Below, piece after piece: positions 26,708 through 35,835 of a stretch of DNA of 64,000 bases. The first letter of the stretch is position 1. Every line of letters begins with the position of its first letter. This DNA comes from Desmonostoc muscorum FACHB-395 (GTDB lineage: Bacteria > Cyanobacteriota > Cyanobacteriia > Cyanobacteriales > Nostocaceae): contig NZ_JACJSF010000016.1 in assembly GCF_014698035.1 (NCBI RefSeq), forward strand, positions 62,001 through 126,000, written 5' to 3'. The notes under the pieces were generated by a model. That model was not told the origin of the DNA, did no database searches, and saw only the letters and a program-made list of their open reading frames with translations. The position numbers and the translations under genes were made by a program.

Positions 26708-26721
26708 AGAACATTAGTACT
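26708..26721 (-). promoter_or_regulatory. LexA (SOS) box upstream of lexA
   Basis: Read on the minus strand the site is AGTACTAATGTTCT. It fits the cyanobacterial SOS consensus RGTACNNNDGTWCB at every fixed position. Its place just before lexA is the expected autoregulatory location. The downstream helicase gene may fall under the same control. Confidence 0.85.
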
Positions 26722-26887
26722 ACAAAAAACTCCCCATAACAAGAGAAAAGTAAAAATTATGAAAGGCAAAAGTAAAATTATTTTCTTCTCTTTTGCCTTT
26801 TGACAAATAAGAATATAACAGGGTACAGGTTACAGGTTAGAGGTTACAAGGAAGAAAACTATACCCTATCGCCTGTGCCCTATTCCC

Positions 26888-27808
26888 TTACTCTGCCCCT
26901 AAAATACTCGCAAGCAAAGCTTTTTGAGCGTGTAAGCGATTTTCTGCCTGTTCCCAAACTTTTGATTGAGAACCTTCAATAACTGCCTCAGTAATTTCTT
27001 CACCACGATGGGCTGGTAAGCAGTGTAAAACAATTGCCTCTGGATCAGCAAGACTCAATAGCTGTTCCGAAATTTGGTAAGGCTGGAAAATTGGCATCCG
27101 ATTATCGGCTTCAGATTCTTGCCCCATACTTGCCCAAACATCAGTGTAAAGTACAGTAGAACCCTTAGCTGCTAATTCTGGATCATGAGTGACAAGGACT
27201 TCTGTTTTGTTATTAGCGATCGCTCTTGCTTGTTCTACAATCTTAGAATCTGGCTCATATCCGCTAGGGGTGGCAATTCTGACATTCATCCCCACCAAAG
27301 CGCAGCCCAACATCAGAGAATTAGCCATATTATTCCCATCACCCACGTAGGTTAAAGTTAACCCAGCAAGGGTGTTAAAGCTTTCTTGAACTGTTAATAA
27401 ATCCGCCAATACCTGACAAGGATGTTCTGCATCGGTAAGCGCATTAATCACCGGAATCTTGGCATATTGAGCAAAAGTTTCTAAATCCTGCTGTGCAAAA
27501 GTGCGAATTGCCAAAATATCCAGATATCGATCTAACACCCGCGCCGTATCCTGCAAAGGTTCCCCGCGACTAACTTGAGTGACATTCGGGTTGAGATCGA
27601 TTACCTGTCCACCCAGTTGGTACATCGCCACAGTAAAACTTACCCGCGTGCGAGTAGAAGCTTTGGAGAACAACAACCCCAAAACTTTATTACATTGCAA
27701 CTTCAGTTGTTGTGATTTAAGTTGAGTTGCCAATTGCAGGAGTTCTTGAACTTCCGTAGAACTGATGTCCGCTAGACTTAATAAATCTCGTCCGAGCAAT
27801 GCTGCCAT
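26888..27808 (-). CDS. argF: Ornithine carbamoyltransferase
   Basis: The 306-residue enzyme carries the carbamoyl-phosphate motif STRTR (FSKASTRTRVSF), the HPCQ motif (AEHPCQVLADLL) and the ornithine/Cys loop VLHCLPAHRGEE. Length and motifs agree with bacterial OTC. It makes citrulline from ornithine and carbamoyl phosphate in arginine synthesis, in the cytoplasm. It is a monocistronic-looking gene on the minus strand, upstream of lexA but with its own gap of about 210 bases. Confidence 0.97.
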   Translation of the reverse strand: MAALLGRDLLSLADISSTEVQELLQLATQLKSQQLKLQCNKVLGLLFSKASTRTRVSFTVAMYQLGGQVIDLNPNVTQVSRGEPLQDTARVLDRYLDILAIRTFAQQDLETFAQYAKIPVINALTDAEHPCQVLADLLTVQESFNTLAGLTLTYVGDGNNMANSLMLGCALVGMNVRIATPSGYEPDSKIVEQARAIANNKTEVLVTHDPELAAKGSTVLYTDVWASMGQESEADNRMPIFQPYQISEQLLSLADPEAIVLHCLPAHRGEEITEAVIEGSQSKVWEQAENRLHAQKALLASILGAE

Positions 27809-28152
27809 GCTTATAATCTGTAAAAAATAATTATATATTTCTGTCCCTTTATTCAGCCGTGCTAAGAAAATACAGTTTTGGAACTGACGAGATATTTTTG
27901 CGTTCAGCCCAGGATTTGAGTTAGCTTTTGGTATGGATATTAATTTATCAACTTTATCCGTGATTGCGATCGCAGATTTGTTTCTGTTTCATCACAATTG
28001 CAACGCCAACTAAACTGTCCAGGCGTAAATCTCTAGTCTTCTAGCCTTATTTCTGAAGGGGGAGATATTTTTTAACAATTACAGCTAGACAAATAAATTG
28101 ATTATGGTACAATAAGAAATTGTGGTTGCTACTTAGAGTAATCAGTAAAATC
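27809..28152. other. Intergenic region before tRNA-Thr
   Basis: The region holds a HIP1 site near 27966 and, just upstream of the tRNA, a TACAAT sequence (28109-28114) that could be its -10 box. I see no gene. Confidence 0.4.
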
Positions 28153-28224
28153 GCCAGCATAGCACAGTGGTAGTGCATCCGACTTGTAATCGGAAGGTCG
28201 CGAGTTCAAATCCCGCTGCTGGCT
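28153..28224 (+). tRNA. tRNA-Thr (anticodon TGT)
   Basis: The 72-nt cloverleaf has acceptor arms GCCAGCA and TGCTGGC, D-stem GCAC/GTGC, anticodon stem CCGAC(T)TGTAATCGG giving TGT, and T-arm GCGAGTTCAAATCCCGC. CCA is not encoded. A hairpin terminator follows. Confidence 0.95.
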
Positions 28225-28230
28225 TTAACG

Positions 28231-28256
28231 AAAAATCCCCCAAATGCGGGGGTTTT
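28231..28256 (+). terminator. Rho-independent terminator after tRNA-Thr
   Basis: The hairpin CCCCC-AAATG-CGGGGG is framed by AAAAAT and TTTT. It starts about seven bases after the tRNA 3' end and fits a factor-independent terminator on the plus strand. Confidence 0.8.
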
Positions 28257-28316
28257 AGCTCTAGACTACATGAATATATGTTTTAGTCTTTAACTAAATC
28301 GTATATATAGAGATAT

Positions 28317-28940
28317 TCATGAATTCGCCAGTTGTCGATAGCGTTCCTGAACTTCTTGAATCGAAAACAAAGTTTCAAACTTTAACCCAGCTGACTGATA
28401 CAACTCACCTCCACCTTGTTGTCGGTCTACCAGGGAAATTATTTGATTAACGGTATAACCTGCATCTTTAAGACGCTCAACTGCTTTCAGAGCAGATTGC
28501 CCAGTTGTCACCACATCTTCTAAAACTACTACTTTTGCACCCTCTGGTAAAGTGGGGCCTTCTATATAAGCTTTCGTCCCATAACCCTTGGCTTCTTTGC
28601 GAATAATCAGCGCTGGTATGGGTCGGTTTTCATAAACAGAAACTATACTCACTGCTGTCACCATTGGGTCAGCCCCCATCGTTAAACCTGCTACAGCCTG
28701 GGTATCTACAGGTAGTAAAGGAAACAACAATCGTCCAACAGCTAAAGCTCCTTGGGGGTGGAGTGTTACCTGCATCTTATTGACATAATAAGAACTACGT
28801 AGCCCAGAAGCGAGAACAAAATCACCCTCTTGATAAGCCCGTTGAGAAAATAAATCTAGTAGCTTGTGGCGCAAGGTTGTCAAATCAGGAGTGGTTGCCC
28901 AAATATCTGAGTGGGTAAGAGTTTCAGTAGGATACGTCAT
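28317..28940 (-). CDS. pyrE: Orotate phosphoribosyltransferase
   Basis: The 207-residue protein has the type I PRTase PRPP loop VVVLEDVVTTGQSALKAVE. It also has the flexible-loop Lys/His region IIRKEAKGYGTKAYIEGP and the GLTMGADPM segment. It converts orotate and PRPP to OMP in pyrimidine synthesis. The first ATG at 28940 gives the usual length plus a short N-terminal extension, as seen in cyanobacteria. No other pyr gene is adjacent. Confidence 0.96.
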   Translation of the reverse strand: MTYPTETLTHSDIWATTPDLTTLRHKLLDLFSQRAYQEGDFVLASGLRSSYYVNKMQVTLHPQGALAVGRLLFPLLPVDTQAVAGLTMGADPMVTAVSIVSVYENRPIPALIIRKEAKGYGTKAYIEGPTLPEGAKVVVLEDVVTTGQSALKAVERLKDAGYTVNQIISLVDRQQGGGELYQSAGLKFETLFSIQEVQERYRQLANS

Positions 28941-29046
28941 TACAAAACATTAAAAGTTGTGCTACACCAAAGGTTGAACTCATCAGAGTTCTGAACTTAA
29001 GCATAAATTAAGATTCGCCCAAAACGAAAATTGAGGAGTCAGAAAC

Positions 29047-29481
29047 GTGCGTATAAAATTTAAAACCTTTGGTGGTTTATTGGTGCTGCTTGCTGCTGGT
29101 ATTGCTTTTCCCTCAGTTGCATTTGCCCAAACCGCAACCCCCAGAACTGAAACTACGAGTGATGTATTTGAACGAGCTTTTTTTAGTCACGATCGCAATT
29201 TCTACGAAAATGGCAGCCTCAAGCGTCAGGTAGACTCACTTTTAGGATCTGGTTCTAGTTTCGGTGGTTCCTTCCCAGAAAATGAAATTGCCCGTGATGC
29301 TGAGTTGGTTAACACTTTATATCATGATGTCTTAACTCAGCAAGTTGGTAACGATCCTTATCTTCGTACCCCTGATTTACCAAATCCTTATGACACATCG
29401 CTGATCATGTCCCCTCGTTTGAATAGCGACAAACTCAAAGTGGGAACTGAATTCAGGTTCGAAACTTTACCACCTCGGTAA
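29047..29481 (+). CDS. Exported protein, conserved cyanobacterial type, unknown function
   Basis: The start is GTG at 29047, preceded by a good GAGGAG ribosome-binding site. The 144-residue product has a signal peptide ending VAFAQ at about residue 27. The mature part is polar and includes FFSHDRNFYENGSLKRQVDSLLG and LRTPDLPNPYDTSL. I see no domain I recognise. It is probably periplasmic or outer-membrane associated. The gene stands alone between pyrE (divergent) and tRNA-Met. Confidence 0.8.
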   Translation: MRIKFKTFGGLLVLLAAGIAFPSVAFAQTATPRTETTSDVFERAFFSHDRNFYENGSLKRQVDSLLGSGSSFGGSFPENEIARDAELVNTLYHDVLTQQVGNDPYLRTPDLPNPYDTSLIMSPRLNSDKLKVGTEFRFETLPPR

Positions 29482-29608
29482 GATTAGCGAGTGGGTGGGG
29501 AGTGGGGAGCAAAGGACAATAATTACTCACCAACACTTCAGCAATGCTCAGTACAACTGCTAGTACCCAATGCCCCATACCCTCTATTACTGCTTTTTGA
29601 TGATTCAG

Positions 29609-29681
29609 TGCGCCCTGCTGGAATCGAACCAGCCTGAAGACGAATTATGAGTTCGTTGCCTCCCCAATCGGCCAAAGGCGC
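29609..29681 (-). tRNA. tRNA with CAT anticodon (Met or Ile2)
   Basis: Read on the minus strand the acceptor arms are GCGCCTT and AGGGCGC, the anticodon arm is ACGAACTCATAATTCGT with CAT, and the T-arm is GCTGGTTCGATTCCAGC; the discriminator is A. The first pair G-C argues against initiator tRNA. Elongator Met is most likely, but Ile2 (lysidine-modified) cannot be excluded by eye. Confidence 0.93.
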
Positions 29682-29973
29682 TTGTTTTGTTCGGATTTTT
29701 CCGAGCCAATTATTTTGACTCTTTAAGTCAGCCTTATTTGCTAATTTTAGAGTGAGGAAAATACTTCATTCACTGACTTTAGCCAATTCCGTGATTATAG
29801 CATAAATTATTTACCACGTGTGAATACTGGACACTAGTTTACCAAATTTTTATACTACATAATTTAATCATGAAATAGTACAGACTAATATTGATTAAGT
29901 TCCTTTAGGATTGAGGTCAAAAGCTTCAATATTCTTAAATAGCCCAGCATTTTTATGTGATAGCTTATCAGCA

Positions 29974-30675
29974 ATGAAAATAAATTCTACTGTACTTCTT
30001 ACTTTGATTTTGTTAATCCTGATGATGGGAGCAGGTTCTGTGAGTGCGTTTTTGGGGTTTGAACTGGGGAGTTCAGCACTTAAAGGCGTTACCGCACCCG
30101 ATGGTCGTCCCACAACCAAATTTGCCAGCAATAAGGCAAATGCTTCTCAACAGGGAGGGCTAGTGCTATTAAAAGAGGAAGAGATTCTGAAAGTTGTCAA
30201 GGCGCGAATTGATGGTAAGACCAAGGCTGCTAAATCGGAAAAGCTAGAGGAAGATGACGAAGAAACCAATAGCAGCAAGCAGAAGCCAGAGGAAAAACCC
30301 CCAGAAGTGGTTGAAGAAAAACCCCTGCCAGGCTTTCCAGTTACTGCCCAAAGTCAGGGTGTAACTATGACTGTGCAATCTGCTCGCTACTCTGGTGGTG
30401 ACTTGCTACTGAAAGTGAAAATGCAGAACAAAGGTAAGGATTCTGTGCGCTTTCTGTATAGTTTTTTAGATGTTACCGATGATAAAGGACGAACCCTAAG
30501 CGCTAGTACAGAGGGTTTGCCAACAGAATTGCCTGTCAATGGCCCAGCATTTTCAGGTACAGTGAGCATTCCCACAGCTTTACTTGATGATGTCAAGAAA
30601 ATATCACTTGCTCTTACTGATTATCCTGCTCAACAATTGAAGCTAGAGGCATCGAATATTCCTGTGGGAAGGTAG
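29974..30675 (+). CDS. Membrane-anchored or exported protein with charged linker
   Basis: I prefer ATG at 29974 (233 aa), which starts the signal/anchor helix MKINSTVLLTLILLILMMGAG, over the longer frame from 29911. Residues about 75-125 are highly charged (KLEEDDEETNSSKQKPEEKPPEVVEEK). The last 110 residues look like an immunoglobulin-like beta domain: VTAQSQGVTMTVQSARYSGG, LLLKVKMQNKGKDSVRF and FLDVTDDKGRTL. It may bind something in the periplasm. I do not recognise a named family. Confidence 0.8.
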   Translation: MKINSTVLLTLILLILMMGAGSVSAFLGFELGSSALKGVTAPDGRPTTKFASNKANASQQGGLVLLKEEEILKVVKARIDGKTKAAKSEKLEEDDEETNSSKQKPEEKPPEVVEEKPLPGFPVTAQSQGVTMTVQSARYSGGDLLLKVKMQNKGKDSVRFLYSFLDVTDDKGRTLSASTEGLPTELPVNGPAFSGTVSIPTALLDDVKKISLALTDYPAQQLKLEASNIPVGR

Positions 30676-30795
30676 ATTGGCATTGGGAATTGGGATGAGG
30701 GATGAGGGAAGAGGTGACAGGTGACAGGTGATAAAGAATAATCTGTACCCTGTAACCTGTACCCTATTCCCTTCCTAACTCCCCAATCCCCCTAA

Positions 30796-32193
30796 ATGGA
30801 GGGCGTGAGTTTTACACGAGCTTTGGCAGTGAGTGGTTTTCCTAATTTGATTTGGACGGATGTGGCGCTGCGGTTGTTGTCAGTGCTACTACTGATTGCC
30901 ATAAATGCTTTTTTTGTGACGGCGGAATTTTCGATGGTGAGCGTGCGGCGATCGCGTATTCACCAGCTAGTTAAGGCTGGGGATATTCCAGCGATCGCAG
31001 TGGAAATGCTACAACGTAGTATTGACCGACTACTATCTACCACTCAGTTAGGCATTACCCTTTCTAGTTTGGCGCTGGGATGGATTGGCGAAAGCACGAT
31101 TGTTGTGCTGGTGAATGCCTGGTTAAGATCCTGGCCTTTACCTAGTGGGATGACTAACTTCCTCGCCCATTCCTTATCAATTCCCATCGCTTTTTTCTTT
31201 ATTGCCTATTTGCAAATTGTGGTCGGAGAACTATGCCCCAAATCCTTAGCCATGCTGTACTCAGAACAGCTAGCGAGGTTTTTGGGGCCTTCGGTAAAAG
31301 CGATCGTGCGTTTTTTTGGCCCCTTCATCTGGATTCTCAACCAATCAACTCGTTTTTTATTGCGGATTTTTGGCATCCAATACACAGGTCAAGGCTGGAG
31401 ACCGCCTGTAACTCCTGAAGAATTGCAACTGATTATCTCTACAGAATGGGGATCTACTGGTTTACAGCGTGCGGAACGAGAACTGCTCAATAATGTCTTT
31501 GAGTTTGGGGATGTCATGGCGCAAGATGTGATGATTCCGCGCACCAGTATTATCACGCTGCCAAAAGATGCTACTTTCCAGACATTACTTGGAGAAATGG
31601 CTACTACTGGTTACTCACGCTACCCCGTGATTGGTGAATCTTTAGACGATGTTCGCGGCATTGTTTATTTTAAAGATTTGGCACAACCTTTAGCTGTGGG
31701 AAAGCTCAGTTTAGAGACACAGATCCAACCTTGGATGCGTCCTGCTCGGTTTGTTCCCGAACATACGCCCTTGAGTGAACTTTTGCCCATGATGCAGCAA
31801 GAGAAACCCGCTATGGTCATGGTAGTAAATGAATTTGGCGGTACTGTAGGACTCGTGACAATCAAAGATGTCATTGCCGAAATCATCGGCGACGCAAGCG
31901 AACCTGAAAGCAGTGACGACTTACTGATTCAGATGTTAGATGAGCAAAAATTTTTGGTGCAGGCACAAATCAACCTCGAAGACCTCAACGAGGTTTTGCA
32001 TCTCAATTTGCCCCTGACAAGAGAATATCAAACACTAGGAGGCTTTTTGTTGTATCAGTTACAGAAAATTCCGGCCATTGGCGAAACCTTCTGTTATGAA
32101 AATCTCGAATTCACTGTGGTATCAATTGTTGGCCCACGCCTGCATCAAATTCAACTGCGACGCTTGGAGGAAGCGAGGGGAGCAGGGGAGTAG
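30796..32193 (+). CDS. CNNM/CBS-domain membrane protein (CorC/HlyC-like)
   Basis: The 465-residue protein has a CNNM/DUF21 membrane domain (about 20-210; INAFFVTAEFSMVSVRRSRI, GELCPKSLAM), then tandem CBS domains (MAQDVMIPRTSIITL; PLSELLPMMQ..VVNEFGGTVGLVTIKD). A C-terminal CorC_HlyC domain ends it (LNEVLHLNLP..TLGGFLLYQLQKIP). Members are linked to Mg2+ or Co2+ efflux; 'hemolysin' in annotations is historical. The last residues, EARGAGE, are encoded by the start of the downstream G-rich tandem repeat, so the C-terminus has probably been shifted by repeat growth. Confidence 0.9.
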   Translation: MEGVSFTRALAVSGFPNLIWTDVALRLLSVLLLIAINAFFVTAEFSMVSVRRSRIHQLVKAGDIPAIAVEMLQRSIDRLLSTTQLGITLSSLALGWIGESTIVVLVNAWLRSWPLPSGMTNFLAHSLSIPIAFFFIAYLQIVVGELCPKSLAMLYSEQLARFLGPSVKAIVRFFGPFIWILNQSTRFLLRIFGIQYTGQGWRPPVTPEELQLIISTEWGSTGLQRAERELLNNVFEFGDVMAQDVMIPRTSIITLPKDATFQTLLGEMATTGYSRYPVIGESLDDVRGIVYFKDLAQPLAVGKLSLETQIQPWMRPARFVPEHTPLSELLPMMQQEKPAMVMVVNEFGGTVGLVTIKDVIAEIIGDASEPESSDDLLIQMLDEQKFLVQAQINLEDLNEVLHLNLPLTREYQTLGGFLLYQLQKIPAIGETFCYENLEFTVVSIVGPRLHQIQLRRLEEARGAGE

Positions 32194-32311
32194 GGGGAAG
32201 GGGGAAGGGAGCAGGGGACAAGGGGACAAGGAGCAGGGGAGCAGGGGACAAGAGGTGAGAATTTGAAACAAGTCTTTCCCCTTGTCCCCAATTCTCCTTG
32301 TCCCCTTGTCC
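32173..32311. repeat. Tandem repeats between convergent corC-like and queC genes
   Basis: GGGGAGCA/GGGGACAA units (32173-32251) are followed by complementary CCCCTTGT units (32275-32311). The two tracts can pair into a long hairpin between convergent genes and might act as a two-way terminator. The tract includes the end of the CorC-like coding sequence. Confidence 0.7.
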
Positions 32312-32326
32312 TCTTCCCAATGCCCA

Positions 32327-33001
32327 CTAAGCATACACCAGTGGATCAACGAGTCCCAATTCGGCAAAAGCTGCCAACCGCAAGCGGCAAGAATCACATA
32401 CACCGCAGGCGACATCATCACCGGCATAGCAAGACCAAGTTAGTTCCCAAGGAACTCCCAATTGGTTCCCTAGTTGGATGATTTCGGTTTTTTTCAAGTT
32501 GATTAGGGGTGCAACAATATTAATTTGCTGTCCCTCACGCCCTTGTTTGGTTCCCAGACGAAAAACTTCCTGCATTGCCTGGATATAGTCGGGGCGACAG
32601 TCAGGATATCCTGAGTAATCTAAGGCGTTGACACCGATATACACACGTTCAGCCGCGATCGTTTCGGCGTAGCCAAGAGCAAAGCTTAAAAAAATCGTAT
32701 TACGAGCCGGAACATAAGTTACAGGAATATTTTGAGACATTTCATCCAGCGATCGCTCCTGGGGTAGATCAATCGCGTCATCGGTAAGTGCGGAACCGCC
32801 CCATTGCCGTAAATCAAAATTCACTACCTGATGTTTTGCGATCGCAGCCTTTCTAGCGACACTAAGGGCTGACTGTAACTCTCGTCGGTGTCGCTGCTGA
32901 TAATCAAAGGAAATAGCATGACATTCACAGCCATCAGCCTTAGCTTGATACAGAATTGTGGAAGAGTCCAATCCCCCAGATAACAGAATTACAGCTTTCA
33001 T
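32327..33001 (-). CDS. queC: 7-cyano-7-deazaguanine synthase QueC
   Basis: The 224-residue protein has the ATP-binding loop LLSGGLDSST, the GVNALDYSGYPDCRPDYIQAM substrate region and the zinc ligands C-x(7)-C-x2-C-x2-C in SCYAGDDVACGVCDSC. QueC converts CDG to preQ0 for queuosine synthesis. No other queuosine gene and no dpd genes (7-deazaguanine in DNA) are adjacent, so a tRNA role is the default. The C-terminus lies close to the repeat tract shared with the convergent CorC-like gene. Confidence 0.96.
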   Translation of the reverse strand: MKAVILLSGGLDSSTILYQAKADGCECHAISFDYQQRHRRELQSALSVARKAAIAKHQVVNFDLRQWGGSALTDDAIDLPQERSLDEMSQNIPVTYVPARNTIFLSFALGYAETIAAERVYIGVNALDYSGYPDCRPDYIQAMQEVFRLGTKQGREGQQINIVAPLINLKKTEIIQLGNQLGVPWELTWSCYAGDDVACGVCDSCRLRLAAFAELGLVDPLVYA

Positions 33002-33670
33002 CTCGATTGCAAATTTTGAATTTTAAATCGCCAAATTACACCTTAACAAGATGCCAGGAAGCAATGCCAAAAAGATTCCTAAACCTCTTTTAGTGATGAC
33101 AAAGCCACACCAGTCTCTCTCAAAAAGCGCTGTGATATCTTCTCTACGAGACGCTGCTAGTAGCTTGTTTCTTTGCAAGAATATGTTTCTACCGTAGCTA
33201 CTGCAAATAATCATACAAAAATCTTTTCCGTTAATCAGTGACAATAATTGCTGAGAATATTTTTTTGAAAAAAGCTTAAGTATTATTTTTGACTATTTTG
33301 TAATTTTAGTGTTGTCAATTGGATATTGCTCTCAGTAACTAATTACTTAACGGTATCCCAGAGAGAAGTCCGAACCGAGGAAGCTGACCCTGAAAACTTT
33401 GGAGAATTTACACTTAAGTCTTACTGAATGTTTTAAAGTTAATAAAAAGACATATATTTTTTGTAGAAAGTGCAAAATCAAAAACAAACCCGAACTATCT
33501 ATACAAAAGATGTTTGGATTACGGGAACCGATCGCAAACTTTGAAATTCTTCATAAACATAGGCTCTATGTTACCATCTGGATGGTTTTAGACGGATCGT
33601 AACTGGCTTTCGAGTATAAACGCCAACGGCCGTAGCGTCTCTAAATTTGGTGGTTGAGGAGAGAATAATA
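33002..33670. other. Intergenic region, no gene recognised
   Basis: This 669-base gap lies between the divergent queC and oxidoreductase genes. Two short frames exist (33023-33244 minus; 33399-33602 plus), but neither has a ribosome-binding site or any resemblance I recognise. It may hold a long leader of the downstream gene. Confidence 0.4.
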
Positions 33671-34753
33671 GTGCAAGATAGCATGTCAGTGGCAGAACCG
33701 AATCTATATACACAGCGCAACCAGCCACGACCGATCCGCATAGGCGTGATTGGAGTGGGTAACATGGGACAACACCACGCTCGCGTGCTGAGTTCAATGA
33801 AAGATGTTGAACTGGTTGGAGTGGCAGATATTAACGTCGAACGAGGATTAGAAACTGCCAGCAAGTACAAGGTGCGTTTTTTTGAAGATTACTGTGACCT
33901 GCTACCCCTTGTGGAAGCAGTTTGTGTAGCGGTTCCCACCCGTCTGCACTATGCCGTGGGCATTAGCTGTCTGCTAGCGGGAATTCATGTTTTGATTGAA
34001 AAACCCATCGCAGCCAGTATTTCTGAGGCAGAGTCTTTAGTAAATGCGGCGGCAGAGTCTCAGTGTATCCTGCAAGTAGGTCATATTGAGCGTTTCAACC
34101 CAGCTTTTAAAGAACTGAGCCAAGTTCTGAAAACCGAGGAATTGCTGGCGCTAGAAGCCCACAGAATGAGTCCTTACTCAGATCGGGCAAACGATGTTTC
34201 GGTTGTGCTGGATTTAATGATCCATGACATCGACCTACTTTTGGAATTAGCTGCTTCCCCAGTCACAAAATTGACTGCTAGCGGTACTCGCTCCTTGGAC
34301 TCTGGTTATTTAGATTACGTAACTGCCACTTTGGGGTTTGCCAATGGTATTGTTGCTACTCTGACTGCCAGTAAAGTCACTCACCGAAAAATTCGCCGGA
34401 TTGTCGCCCATTGCAAAAATTCATTTACTGAGGCAGATTTTCTCAAGAATGAAATTTTGATTCACCGACAAACGCCTGCCAATTCTCTCACCGACCACCG
34501 ACAAGTACTTTACAGGCAAGATGGTGTGATTGAAAAAGTCTACACCAGCAATATTCAACCTCTAAGTGCAGAATTAGAACATTTTGTCAATTGTGTACAT
34601 GGTGGCAATCAACCCTCAGTAGGTGGTGAACAAGCTCTCAAAGCGCTGAGACTGGCAAGTTTAATTGAACAGATGGCGCTGGAAGATCGAGTTTGGAATC
34701 CATTAGACTGGCAATCGGAACCAAGGGTACAATCACTGACCCCGACAGCCTAA
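33671..34753 (+). CDS. Gfo/Idh/MocA-family oxidoreductase
   Basis: I choose GTG at 33671 (361 codons with stop) because GGAGAG lies 7 bases upstream; an ATG at 33683 is an alternative. The N-terminal Rossmann fold has GVIGVGNMGQHHARVL, and the family motif EKPIAASISEAE follows with the catalytic-type Lys. The C-terminal domain has VGHIERFNPAF and MIHDIDLLLELA. Such enzymes oxidise or reduce sugars, inositols or related compounds with NAD(P). In cyanobacteria close relatives occur singly and their substrate is unknown. No sugar-nucleotide cluster surrounds it. Confidence 0.9.
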   Translation: MQDSMSVAEPNLYTQRNQPRPIRIGVIGVGNMGQHHARVLSSMKDVELVGVADINVERGLETASKYKVRFFEDYCDLLPLVEAVCVAVPTRLHYAVGISCLLAGIHVLIEKPIAASISEAESLVNAAAESQCILQVGHIERFNPAFKELSQVLKTEELLALEAHRMSPYSDRANDVSVVLDLMIHDIDLLLELAASPVTKLTASGTRSLDSGYLDYVTATLGFANGIVATLTASKVTHRKIRRIVAHCKNSFTEADFLKNEILIHRQTPANSLTDHRQVLYRQDGVIEKVYTSNIQPLSAELEHFVNCVHGGNQPSVGGEQALKALRLASLIEQMALEDRVWNPLDWQSEPRVQSLTPTA

Positions 34754-34870
34754 AAGAAGAGGGGATGAGGGGGATGAGGGGGACAAGGTAAAATTGTCTC
34801 CCTACTCTCCCACAGCCACCAACTCAGAATAAAACCCTAGAGTATGTTTTTAAATTTGCCATCAAGTCTT

Positions 34871-34915
34871 TAGATCCTCCCTAGTCTTTTTATAAAACTG
34901 ACTAAGGGGGATCTA
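34871..34915. repeat. Imperfect inverted repeat behind the oxidoreductase gene
   Basis: TAGATCCTCCCTAGTC and GACTAAGGGGGATCTA are complementary with two mismatches, 13 bases apart. The sequence resembles dispersed Nostoc repeats rich in AGATCCCCC. It could act as a terminator, although the downstream strand has A's rather than T's. Confidence 0.6.
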
Positions 34916-34944
34916 AAAAATTAGAAAACAAAACTTAGTGGTTC

Positions 34945-35044
34945 GTTTCATTAATTTTGTGAGGTTCGTAGTGAGCGATTTATCGCTCAATTTCAAGAAT
35001 TAGAGCTACTTACGAACTTTTCTAAACCTCGAAATTAATGAAAC
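34945..35044. repeat. 100-base fold-back element
   Basis: The outer arms GTTTCATTAATTT (34945-34957) and AAATTAATGAAAC (35032-35044) are perfectly complementary. Inside are GAGGTTCGTA with TACGAAC and AACCTC, and a central TGAGCGATTTATCGCTCA hairpin. The nested symmetry suggests a small MITE or a structured RNA. It lies in a 458-base gap that otherwise shows no gene. Confidence 0.7.
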
Positions 35045-35211
35045 AGACCCCTAGCTTCCACTTGTCTTCGTCTATTTTTAAGTTGCGATGCAACTTTCTT
35101 TTAGTGCAACCCAGTTACCTTGGCTCTAGCAAGCGGGGATAATTACCTTTTAAAAAACTAAGGCTCAATCTTAGTAACAAGACTAGTGCAGCAATTTCAG
35201 GAATTGACTCG

Positions 35212-35835
35212 ATGCTTGAATGGATAACTAACACTATCAACTATTTTGGCTATTGGGGAATCGCCCTACTAATGTTCCTAGAGAACCTTTTTCCCCCAAT
35301 TCCTTCAGAATTGATTATGCCACTGGCTGGATTTACAGCAAGTCCATATCAACCAGGAGGGGCAAAGCTAAATATCATTGGTGTGTTTTTCGCAGGACTT
35401 TTGGGTTCTGTATTGGGCGCACTTATTTGGTACTATCCAGGTAAGTTTTTGGGTGAAACTCGTTTGAAAGCTTGGGCTGACAAGTATGGCAAATGGCTGG
35501 CTATATCCAGTAAAGATATTACCAAGGCCAAAGGGTGGTTTGACCGACAAGGTAAAAAAGCAGTATTAATTGGTCGTCTTGTACCAGGAATCCGCACCTT
35601 GATTTCTGTTCCCGCAGGGATCAGCAATATGCCCTTGCTACCATTTTTGTTTTACACAACAGTAGGTAGCGCTGCTTGGGTGGGTTTGCTAACATACTCT
35701 GGATACATACTGGGTAGTCAGTATGAACTTGTGGATAAGTACCTTGCTCCTGTATCCAAAATCGTACTTGGCGGTTTGGTTCTAGCATTTGTTTTCTGGA
35801 TATTCAAGCGCCAGTTAAGACGTACTAGAAGATGA
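35212..35835 (+). CDS. DedA-family membrane protein
   Basis: The 207-residue protein has the VTT/DedA signature FLENLFPPIPSELIMPLAGF. It also has re-entrant helices (GLLGSVLGALIWYYPG) and GRLVPGIRTLISVPAGISNM with the conserved Arg residues, then two C-terminal helices and a basic tail. DedA proteins act in membrane lipid flipping (undecaprenyl-phosphate or phosphatidylethanolamine) and membrane homeostasis. It is an isolated gene. Confidence 0.93.
   Translation: MLEWITNTINYFGYWGIALLMFLENLFPPIPSELIMPLAGFTASPYQPGGAKLNIIGVFFAGLLGSVLGALIWYYPGKFLGETRLKAWADKYGKWLAISSKDITKAKGWFDRQGKKAVLIGRLVPGIRTLISVPAGISNMPLLPFLFYTTVGSAAWVGLLTYSGYILGSQYELVDKYLAPVSKIVLGGLVLAFVFWIFKRQLRRTRR

Noticed and set aside
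32327-33001. queC as part of a 7-deazaguanine DNA modification (Dpd) system
   Set aside because: No dpdA or other dpd genes are nearby and it is 6 kb away from the Dnd region; a tRNA queuosine role is the default.
33023-33244. 73-codon minus-strand frame upstream of queC
   Set aside because: No ribosome-binding site and no family resemblance; composition looks like dispersed repeat.
33399-33602. 67-codon plus-strand frame upstream of the oxidoreductase gene
   Set aside because: TTG start without a ribosome-binding site and no recognisable features.
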